Source: Bdellovibrionales bacterium (GTDB taxonomy: Bacteria > Bdellovibrionota > Bdellovibrionia > Bdellovibrionales > UBA1609). From it: a DNA stretch of 5,013 nucleotides. The notes under the pieces are model-generated. The model was not told the DNA's origin. It saw nothing but the letters and a program-made list of their open reading frames with translations, and did no database searches. The stretch covers positions 1 to 5,013 of the forward strand of contig JAGRAA010000051.1 of the NCBI GenBank assembly GCA_020435185.1. The letters are read 5' to 3'. This document shows, piece after piece, positions 1 through 5,013 of the stretch. Both the position numbers and the translations under genes were made by a program. How positions within the stretch are numbered: the stretch's first letter is position 1; each line of letters opens with the position of its first letter.

Positions 1-2909
1 TTTTGGCTCTCTTTTTAGTGAGTTGTACCAATTCAGAACCAGAGTATAAATCTCAAGCCATCCGACAAGACCAACAGGTCGGCCGTTTAGCAGAAGAAAT
101 AGCGCAAAAGAAAACGGATCAGAAATCTCAGGCCAATAAAAATTATATTGAACGTTTAGAAGAAAAACTCCATGAAAAGCTCCATCAGAAGAATTTAATT
201 AGTCAAAATGTACGTCATATTTCTGATGCTTTAAAAGGACACACTAAAACTTATAAGTTTTCAGGACACTATAAAGTGATGGTTATTCCTGTACAGTTCT
301 CGGATACCACAATGAATGATGTTCAGTATTTTCAAAGCGGTAAAGCAAAAGAGACTTTGTTTGGAGCCAACGAGCGCTCTTTAACGGAGTACTACAAGCA
401 TGCCTCTGCTGGAAAATTCATTGTGCAAGGAGAGGTCACTCCAATCGTTGCAGTGGATCATCCTTTAGCTTTTTATGGAGAGGCAGTCTCTAATCAAAGC
501 GATAGAAATGCTCGAGGTTTGGTTGTTGATGCTTTAAAAAAGTTAAAAACCATGAAGACAGATGAAAGTTGGTGGGAGCAATTTGATAATTGGGATCTCA
601 ATGACTATGACGGTGATGGAAATTATCATGAACCAGACGGTTTTATGGATGCTGTCGTTTTAATTTATGCTGGAAAATCTCAGGCTTCTTGCCAAAGATC
701 TTTTGACCCAAAAGGGGAGCGTCCAGCCTCTGCTGATGTGCCAGAGGGTCCAAGGCGTCAGTCTGCAGTAGAGTGCTTCAATAGGCTTTGGCCTCATCGA
801 TGGTCAATTAGTCTAGACTCTTCAGATCCTGAATATCTAAAAGAAGGTCCACTTGTTGAAGGATTAAGAAGACCGTCCATGAATGGGCTAAGAATTTCTG
901 ATAAACTTTTTGCTTTAGATTACAATATGCAATCTGAATATTCTGATGTGTCTACTTTTATTCATGAATTTGGTCATTCTATTAGTCTTCCAGATATCTA
1001 TGCTAATAAAGGAGAAAACTCCACTGGAAGTTGGGAGATAATGAGTTCCAATGCTCCTCGACAGGCTCAAGAGATGAGTACTTTTAGTAAAATTTCTTTG
1101 GGTTGGTTGATGCCTAAAATAATCCAACAAGGAGAAAAAGCTTCTCTTTATTTAGGACATTATAATTTTGTTTCTAATGAAAGAAGAAATAATCCGAGTA
1201 GTTATGAGGGTCCTGATTACCATCAAGAAATGGTCGAAGGGGAAATTCACAATTATGATATTTTATCGACTATTCCTGAATACAGTGAAGCGGTTTATAG
1301 GTCGGCTGTGGTTTTGACAAAACCAGGAGAAGAGAAAATTAAAGTGATCGATTCTAATGAGGCTTCCGGTCAAGTTTCAGCTTACTCAGGGAGATTTGAT
1401 GGAGCTGCAAAAAGTTTAACCTTTTCTTTTGATCGAAAGGAAGGAGTAAATCAATTAAGTTTTGATACAATTTACCATATTGAAACTGAGACTAATTTTG
1501 ATAGTAAAGATCCTGATATTAAAGTAACTACAGATTTTGATATCGCCCATGTGTTTATTAACGGTGAGAAAGTAGAGGATCTGAGAACCATTTCAGGAGA
1601 CACTAATTTTGATACTCTCAATGAAAGCAGTGAATACTGCAATGCTCAAAGAGTATTAGAGTTACGAACCAAATCCATTGCCGAAGAACTTTCTGAAGTA
1701 GAAAAAGTAGAGTTTGTAGCATTGTTAACCTCTTGCCAAGAACCCTCTTGGCAGAAAAAGGTTTACGATCTTTCTCAAGTGACTACGGATAAAATCACTG
1801 TTGAAATTCAATATGTGACCGATGCTGGTTATACCGAGTTTGGGGTCGTTGTCGACAATGTCACATACGGAGATCAAGTGCTCGACTTTGAATCCCATCA
1901 AAATTTGGGCCAGTTTAAAGCCTTAATAAATGGGGAAGAGACGGTCACTCACCAGCAGTTTTATTTAATGGAGTATAGAGATCCACAAACAATTTATTTG
2001 AACTCTCAAAAAGAAAAATTGTCATATAACATGGACAATAATATTGAGGCTGGAACTCAGGCGTTCTTTTTAAATGGGTTAGGAACCTTAAGAGACAATT
2101 TTAGAGTAGCCACTTTTAAATATCAGCCAGGTTTGTTAGTTTGGTACTTTAATGGAAAATACGATAGGACTTCGAATAATCCCATTGCACAAAATGGACA
2201 AGGATATTTGTTGGTATTAAATTCTAAAGTGAAAGAATTGCCTTTGCCGGGGACTTTAGGAGATAAAAGGTTTTTTGATGAAAAGGGATTTTATGATCAG
2301 TCCAAAGAAAGTTATAAACAGGCCTTAGAAGATCAACGTAAAAAGTTTATATGTTTTTCTCACACCGCCTACTCTACTTATTTGACTGGCGAGGCTCCTG
2401 ATTGTTCAGCCTATCGTACGGAGAATATTGATATTATGCAGAGCTTTACAATCAATTGGGAGGGGCAAGAACAAGAATTGATTTATCGACGTGAAGGATT
2501 TAATGAAATTCTCCCTAAGGATCGCTACTTAGATTTTGGAGTAGGAGTTCCTTTTAGGCACGCTGCTCAAATAAGAACGGGATTGGCCACATTTAGACCG
2601 TCCACTTGGAGTAAAGAGAAGCCCTTTAGAGTTTATAAAGAGGTAAATAGCCAAATGGTCTTGGACGATCAGCTGACTCATGAATCTGTAGAGTTTGAAA
2701 ATATAGACAGCTTCAGTGACAGTATGAATGGTCCAGAAGTCAATCCTGAATATGGGCAGGATTCAGTAGTGGTGGAAAAAACCGGATTTAAATTCAAAGT
2801 TGTTGAGCCTAACTCTAGAATTACGAATCTTTATTCATCCGATTCAGCTACTGACAATGATTCAGTTTACAGAAGACCGACAATTAAAGTCTACTTTGAT
2901 TGGGAATAA
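1..2909 (+). CDS. Immune inhibitor A-like M6 family metalloprotease, lipoprotein (5' end cut by window edge)
   Basis: Predicted secreted zinc endopeptidase of peptidase family M6, anchored to the membrane by a lipid. Numbering starts at the first full codon (base 3). The visible start is the end of a signal peptide with lipobox LVSC (lipidated Cys8), so the true start lies upstream. Residues 17-65 are charged and probably helical. The protease domain follows: KVMVIPVQFS (91-100), SLTEYYKHASAGKF (126-139), FYGE (157-160), an Asp/Gly calcium-type loop DYDGDGNYHEPDG (201-213), WPHRW (263-267), zinc site HEFGHSISLPD (321-331; His321, His325, catalytic Glu322, probable third ligand Asp331), Met-turn WEIM (344-347) and LGWL (366-369). 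The M6 C-terminal region is also present: YVTD (604-607), VVVDN near 618, FYLMEYR (653-659), PGLLVWY (709-715). Besides Cys8 there are six Cys in three neighbouring pairs (230/258, 546/578, 784/801), suggesting disulfides in an exported protein. The usual Gly of HExxHxxG is Ser328. The frame is intact and near full length. The substrate is unknown; a degradative, virulence or predation role is inference. Confidence 0.9.
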   Translation, partial: LALFLVSCTNSEPEYKSQAIRQDQQVGRLAEEIAQKKTDQKSQANKNYIERLEEKLHEKLHQKNLISQNVRHISDALKGHTKTYKFSGHYKVMVIPVQFSDTTMNDVQYFQSGKAKETLFGANERSLTEYYKHASAGKFIVQGEVTPIVAVDHPLAFYGEAVSNQSDRNARGLVVDALKKLKTMKTDESWWEQFDNWDLNDYDGDGNYHEPDGFMDAVVLIYAGKSQASCQRSFDPKGERPASADVPEGPRRQSAVECFNRLWPHRWSISLDSSDPEYLKEGPLVEGLRRPSMNGLRISDKLFALDYNMQSEYSDVSTFIHEFGHSISLPDIYANKGENSTGSWEIMSSNAPRQAQEMSTFSKISLGWLMPKIIQQGEKASLYLGHYNFVSNERRNNPSSYEGPDYHQEMVEGEIHNYDILSTIPEYSEAVYRSAVVLTKPGEEKIKVIDSNEASGQVSAYSGRFDGAAKSLTFSFDRKEGVNQLSFDTIYHIETETNFDSKDPDIKVTTDFDIAHVFINGEKVEDLRTISGDTNFDTLNESSEYCNAQRVLELRTKSIAEELSEVEKVEFVALLTSCQEPSWQKKVYDLSQVTTDKITVEIQYVTDAGYTEFGVVVDNVTYGDQVLDFESHQNLGQFKALINGEETVTHQQFYLMEYRDPQTIYLNSQKEKLSYNMDNNIEAGTQAFFLNGLGTLRDNFRVATFKYQPGLLVWYFNGKYDRTSNNPIAQNGQGYLLVLNSKVKELPLPGTLGDKRFFDEKGFYDQSKESYKQALEDQRKKFICFSHTAYSTYLTGEAPDCSAYRTENIDIMQSFTINWEGQEQELIYRREGFNEILPKDRYLDFGVGVPFRHAAQIRTGLATFRPSTWSKEKPFRVYKEVNSQMVLDDQLTHESVEFENIDSFSDSMNGPEVNPEYGQDSVVVEKTGFKFKVVEPNSRITNLYSSDSATDNDSVYRRPTIKVYFDWE

Positions 2910-2919
2910 AAGTTTATAC

Positions 2920-2947
2920 TTGTCTCGCTTGCACCCTATCGTAAGAT
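2920..2947 (+). promoter_or_regulatory. Possible weak sigma70-type promoter before the porin gene
   Basis: TTGTCT (2920-2925) and TAAGAT (2942-2947) each match the -35 and -10 consensus at four of six positions and are 16 bases apart. The -10 box would sit in the loop of the inverted repeat at 2932-2961. In AT-rich DNA such matches arise often by chance, and the porin gene could equally be read from the protease promoter. Confidence 0.2.
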
Positions 2948-2961
2948 CAAAAGATAGGGTG
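2932..2961 (+). promoter_or_regulatory. Perfect 9-bp inverted repeat just before the porin ribosome binding site
   Basis: CACCCTATC (2932-2940) is exactly complementary to GATAGGGTG (2953-2961) around a 12-base loop. A G-U and an A-U pair can extend the stem by two at its base. It lies in the 66-base gap between the protease stop and the porin start and abuts the Shine-Dalgarno AGGAG (2963-2967). No T-run follows, so it is not a standard intrinsic terminator. As RNA it could affect porin translation or mRNA processing; as DNA it could be a dyad operator. The repeat is seen directly; the role is inferred. Confidence 0.55.
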
Positions 2962-2962
2962 T

Positions 2963-2967
2963 AGGAG
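2963..2967 (+). promoter_or_regulatory. Ribosome binding site of the porin gene
   Basis: AGGAG lies eight bases before the ATG at 2976. It fixes this start, which also begins a well-formed signal peptide. Its first base could pair with the base of the upstream hairpin, so folding of that hairpin might limit ribosome access. Confidence 0.7.
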
Positions 2968-2975
2968 TTGGTCAA

Positions 2976-3893
2976 ATGCTTCGTTTTGTATTCTTTTTAT
3001 TATGTTTCAATCTTTACAATCCTCTTTCTCTGGCAGAATCTTCTCAGCAAGGTTTGTTATCGACAAATTCAGTGGTGTCTAATTCGTTAACGAGCTCATT
3101 GGATGGTGAAGTCCGGTGGAGGAGTGAGCAGATTGATCAAGAAAACCAACCCCTTTATAATCAAAATCGACTTCGAGTAAAATTGAATTATTTTAGAGAA
3201 GTGAATGCTCGAACCACCGTGAAGATAGGATTGGCTTCAGGGACGGGCAGTGCGACCTCTAATTTTTTTAATCTTGATAATGCTGGAGCAGATAAAAATA
3301 TCTACTTTGATGTTATTCAGGCCACTGTAAAATACTCATTTGGTTACTTTTACTTAGGTAAAATCACTCAACCTTTTTATCGTCCGTCAGGAAGCGATTT
3401 AGTGTGGGATTCTGACTATACTCCAGAAGGCCTCGCTGTGAGCTATTATCGAAGTGGATTATTTGCTCATTTAGGAGAATTTATTCTTTCTAATTCATCT
3501 ACTAGTCTTGACGATGTTAAGACTCAGAGACTTCAGATGGGATATAATTTGAATTGGGGACAAGATCATAAATTGACTTTTGGTCTGGGAGGATTTGCAC
3601 ACAGCCCATTGAAACAAATTTTAGGTTCAAAGTCCTTGGGTAACTCTACTCAGGTGGTAGGCTCTAATACTGAGTATCTATACAAATTTGAAATCGTTCA
3701 TGCTTTTATAGTCTATCACTGTGTGTTTGGCTCAGTCCCTCTGGAAATTTTTTATGATAGGGTTCAAAATAATGCTGCCCCAAAAGATAATTTAGGTTGG
3801 TCTACTGGTCTTGTTGTGAGCTCTTTAAAGCATAGTTGGAAAGTGAACTATCAGTACAAGTATCTTGAAAAAGATGCAATAAATATCAAATAG
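2976..3893 (+). CDS. Putative porin, outer-membrane beta-barrel protein, apparently truncated at the C-terminus
   Basis: Predicted outer-membrane beta-barrel channel resembling the putative porin family Porin_5. Residues 1-20 form a Sec signal peptide with probable cleavage after SLA (18-20), before Glu21; there is no lipobox. The mature protein shows alternating polar and aromatic strands. Family-like blocks are an Arg-rich early strand (RWRSEQ, 47-52), NQNRLRVKLNYF (62-73), KIGLASGTGSATSN (83-96) and, most diagnostic, DLVWDSDYTPEGLA (141-154) after the strand YLGKITQPFY (126-135). The end, NYQYKYLEKDA (291-301), resembles the late conserved strand after which relatives continue with further strands and usually finish on an aromatic residue. 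Here it ends four residues later in Lys305, giving 305 residues, shorter than I would expect for the family. No continuation was found in the next bases in the same frame. It follows the protease by 66 bases on the same strand, so co-transcription is possible. The substrate is unknown. Family assignment is from recalled motifs. Confidence 0.75.
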   Translation: MLRFVFFLLCFNLYNPLSLAESSQQGLLSTNSVVSNSLTSSLDGEVRWRSEQIDQENQPLYNQNRLRVKLNYFREVNARTTVKIGLASGTGSATSNFFNLDNAGADKNIYFDVIQATVKYSFGYFYLGKITQPFYRPSGSDLVWDSDYTPEGLAVSYYRSGLFAHLGEFILSNSSTSLDDVKTQRLQMGYNLNWGQDHKLTFGLGGFAHSPLKQILGSKSLGNSTQVVGSNTEYLYKFEIVHAFIVYHCVFGSVPLEIFYDRVQNNAAPKDNLGWSTGLVVSSLKHSWKVNYQYKYLEKDAINIK

Positions 3894-4058
3894 ATTTAGT
3901 GTTTAATCTATAAAACTCTTTTTAATACAAATACTATAAAACGAATAATTTAAACCGTTTTAGATTTCTACAAATAACCTATTTTTGTTCTTATATTGAG
4001 ACGAAATGTAGATTTTTTTAGATGATTTTTAAATTATATGGGATCCTGATGGCAGTTA

Positions 4059-4087
4059 TTGATCCTTGCTGTATGTATGCCTTTAAA
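4059..4087 (+). promoter_or_regulatory. Possible sigma70-type promoter of the small lipoprotein gene
   Basis: TTGATC (4059-4064) and TTTAAA (4082-4087) each match consensus at four of six positions with a 17-base spacer. They would start transcription about 30 bases before the ATG at 4124. A rival is TTGAGA (3996-4001, five of six), but it lacks a good -10 at normal spacing. The AT-rich background makes either call weak. Confidence 0.25.
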
Positions 4088-4112
4088 AATCAATACAATT
4101 GAATAATCAAAT

Positions 4113-4118
4113 AAGGAG
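4113..4118 (+). promoter_or_regulatory. Strong ribosome binding site of the small lipoprotein gene
   Basis: AAGGAG sits five bases before the ATG at 4124, and the wider TAAGGAGAT matches the ideal complement of the 16S rRNA tail at eight of nine positions. It favours this start over the in-frame ATG nine codons later, which would also lose the positive residues Arg4 and Lys7 of the signal peptide. Confidence 0.8.
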
Positions 4119-4123
4119 ATTAT

Positions 4124-4753
4124 ATGTTGTTACGTTGGTTGAAGGTTTCCATGCATTTTTTATTTAGCCTCTTTGTGGCTTTACAAATCACGGCTTGTAA
4201 AGTCGATCAAAATGGAGAGCTGGTTCCTCTTGATAGTGAAAACTCAGAGAATTATACCCACCCAATGAATTTAAAGGCTTCTATTATGGACGCAGATCTG
4301 GAAACAGTGGAAGAAAATGTTGTAGCTTGTGAAGATGAAAACTCTCATCAAATTTGTGTAGAAATATGTCATAGACCTCCTGGAAATCCAGAGAACGGGC
4401 AAACTAAAGTACTACCTTTAAAAGCAACTTTAAAGCATCTTGACCATGGGGGAAAACATCAAGATAAAGATTACTTTGGCCCCTGTGAAGACGACGTTAT
4501 TGTTGGCCCAGATTTAAATGGCGATGATAGCTCTCAGAATGGTACTGATTCAGGTTCAGATAATGACTCCACAAGTGGAGATGATTCTTCTGCTGGAAGT
4601 GATAGTTCTACAGATGACTCGTCTTCAGGATCCACTGGGGGCGGTGGGGTAAATCCCGACGTTCCAAATTGGTGTGAACCTATTTATGAGTTCGACTCTG
4701 ACTGTGACGGATATAACGATACTACTGGTGACCCTATAGTCATGGCTCTTTAA
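4124..4753 (+). CDS. Small lipoprotein with CHxPPGNP...HLxHG Cys/His motif, Ser/Asp-rich linker and calcium-loop tail
   Basis: Exported lipoprotein of unknown function, 209 residues. The signal peptide has Arg4/Lys7, a hydrophobic stretch (11-21) and lipobox ITAC (22-25); Cys25 would be lipidated. Lys26 follows, with no Asp retention signal, so outer-membrane sorting is likely. Residues 81-121 carry ICHRPPGNP (81-89), HLDHG (105-109) and FGPC (118-121). This resembles a motif recurring in bacterial secreted proteins, usually CHxPPGNP...AHLxHGDxxGxC, whose Cys and His might bind metal or form disulfides; its role is unknown to me. Here about six extra residues (GKHQDK) split HG from the following Asp. 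Residues 134-171 are a Ser/Asp/Gly-rich linker. The tail has DSDCDGYND (191-199), like a thrombospondin type 3 or EF-hand-type calcium loop. Six Cys follow the lipid Cys (69, 78, 82, 121, 184, 194). It probably has its own promoter and ends within a hairpin, overlapping the convergent gene by four bases. A surface or adhesion role is inference. Confidence 0.75.
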   Translation: MLLRWLKVSMHFLFSLFVALQITACKVDQNGELVPLDSENSENYTHPMNLKASIMDADLETVEENVVACEDENSHQICVEICHRPPGNPENGQTKVLPLKATLKHLDHGGKHQDKDYFGPCEDDVIVGPDLNGDDSSQNGTDSGSDNDSTSGDDSSAGSDSSTDDSSSGSTGGGGVNPDVPNWCEPIYEFDSDCDGYNDTTGDPIVMAL

Positions 4754-4774
4754 ACTTGCGGAGAGTTTAAAGAG
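4746..4774. terminator. 11-bp perfect hairpin at the convergent gene ends, possible bidirectional terminator
   Basis: CTCTTTAAACT (4746-4756) and AGTTTAAAGAG (4764-4774) are perfectly complementary around a 7-base loop. The element contains the stop codons of both converging genes: TAA at 4751-4753 on + and TAA read from 4752 to 4750 on -. Its position suits a shared terminator, but no run of T follows the stem on either strand, so it may act by another route, such as protecting mRNA 3' ends. The stem is seen directly; termination is inferred. Confidence 0.5.
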
Positions 4775-5013
4775 ACTTCCATCCAATTTACAATTTGGTC
4801 GGCAATATTTGATTTGCCGACCATTTTAATTTCGGGTGCGGTTTTTGATACTAAATAAGCGACCTGATCCTGATACTGTATGAATTCTTCTCCTCTGTTT
4901 GCTACAACGGCGAAATGTCCCTTTTCTAAACGATCATAGGCAATATTCATAAGTTGTTCATGAGATCTGTTTTCTTCGTATTTAAAGCTAATCATTTTCA
5001 ATTGAGGATAGGT
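4750..5013 (-). CDS. C-terminal part of a CoaB/DFP-like phosphopantothenate-cysteine ligase domain protein (5' end outside window)
   Basis: The reading frame is open to the right edge, so this is the last 87 codons of a longer gene running leftwards. The visible part reads TYPQLKMISFKYEE, then a helix (HEQLMNIAYDRLEKG), then FAVVANRGEEF, a beta segment QVAYLVS, and a closing helix NIADQIVNWME. This order matches the end of the DFP domain of phosphopantothenate-cysteine ligase: an xxxFKxET strand, a helix rich in Lys/Arg, the VAN strand, a short strand, and a final helix preceded by a Lys-containing loop. The eukaryotic enzyme has a similar ISFKLET segment. If correct, the protein works in the cytoplasm joining cysteine to 4'-phosphopantothenate in coenzyme A synthesis, in bacteria often as part of the bifunctional coaBC product. 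The usual Asp after VAN is Arg here, so a diverged paralogue is possible. The N-terminal domains are not visible, so the gene symbol is left open. It overlaps the convergent lipoprotein gene by four bases. Confidence 0.65.
   Translation of the reverse strand, partial: TYPQLKMISFKYEENRSHEQLMNIAYDRLEKGHFAVVANRGEEFIQYQDQVAYLVSKTAPEIKMVGKSNIADQIVNWMEVSLNSPQV

Larger units (their letters stand above)
3894..4123. other. AT-rich intergenic spacer without a convincing gene
   Basis: This 230-base gap between the porin and the small lipoprotein gene is strongly AT-rich. It contains a direct repeat CTATAAAAC (3908-3916 and 3934-3942), a weak 7-bp inverted repeat TAAAACG/CGTTTTA (3937-3943 with 3956-3962), and a 6-bp inverted repeat TCTACA/TGTAGA (3967-3972 with 4007-4012, 34-base loop) followed by seven T (4013-4019). 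The last pair is the only terminator-like element after the porin, but the stem is short and the loop long. Stops in all forward frames rule out a porin remnant. Confidence 0.5.

Noticed and set aside
3..5. TTG as the true start of the protease gene
   Set aside because: It would leave only seven residues before the lipobox Cys, too short for a signal peptide and with no positive residue, so the gene must begin upstream of the window.
915..1130. A 71-residue open frame on the minus strand
   Set aside because: It lies antisense to the zinc-site region of the clearly coding M6 protease, has no recognisable protein features, and is best explained as a shadow frame.
2932..2961. Inverted repeat as an intrinsic terminator of the protease gene
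   Set aside because: No T-run follows the stem, and a Shine-Dalgarno for the next gene begins almost at once; a regulatory hairpin or operator fits better.
4049..4102. A 17-codon open frame (ATG at 4049) ahead of the lipoprotein gene
   Set aside because: There is no clear ribosome binding site, it overlaps the candidate promoter, and its composition gives no sign of a leader peptide.
4523..4636. Ser/Asp-coding stretch as a tandem DNA repeat or CRISPR-like array
   Set aside because: The similarity is at the level of amino-acid composition; the DNA has no regular repeat unit or spacer.
4999..5001. TTG as the start of an 83-residue minus-strand protein
   Set aside because: The frame stays open to the window edge and the content matches the C-terminal part of a larger domain, so it is treated as a partial gene.
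1..5013. A new multi-gene defence or mobile system
   Set aside because: No nuclease, toxin, transposase, integrase or regulatory gene pair is visible; the genes are envelope proteins plus a metabolic gene end, with no structural evidence of a joint system.

Overview
The window looks like a piece of a low-GC (visibly AT-rich) Gram-negative chromosome. Two genes encode predicted lipoproteins and one encodes an outer-membrane beta-barrel with a Sec signal, so most of the visible coding capacity is directed to the cell envelope. The combination (a lipidated M6 protease, a putative porin of the type common in Bdellovibrio-like bacteria, a Cys/His-motif lipoprotein) would fit a Bdellovibrionota/Oligoflexia-type or other deltaproteobacterial-grade organism. 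That placement is inference and not proven by any marker gene here.

Layout. Positions 1-2909 (+) hold nearly all of an immune-inhibitor-A-like M6 metalloprotease; only its first signal-peptide codons lie outside the left edge. A 66-base gap follows, with a 9-bp perfect inverted repeat directly in front of a good Shine-Dalgarno. Positions 2976-3893 (+) encode a porin-like outer-membrane protein that stops abruptly in a conserved C-terminal strand. Positions 3894-4123 are a very AT-rich spacer with only weak promoter- and terminator-like signals. Positions 4124-4753 (+) encode a small lipoprotein of unknown function with a Cys/His motif, a Ser/Asp-rich linker and a thrombospondin-type-3-like calcium loop. 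The right edge (4750-5013, -) holds the C-terminal end of a convergent gene that resembles the phosphopantothenate-cysteine ligase (CoaB/DFP) domain. The two convergent genes overlap by 4 bases inside an 11-bp perfect hairpin that contains both stop codons.

How the genes work together. The three + strand genes all encode exported envelope proteins, but there is no clear pathway link between them. The protease and porin are close enough to be co-transcribed; the small lipoprotein probably has its own promoter. The CoaB-like gene belongs to cytoplasmic coenzyme A synthesis and is probably an unrelated housekeeping neighbour. I see no RNA gene, CRISPR array, insertion sequence or phage feature, and no convincing new multi-gene system. 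The most unusual items are the truncated porin, the small Cys/His lipoprotein and the two perfect inverted repeats.
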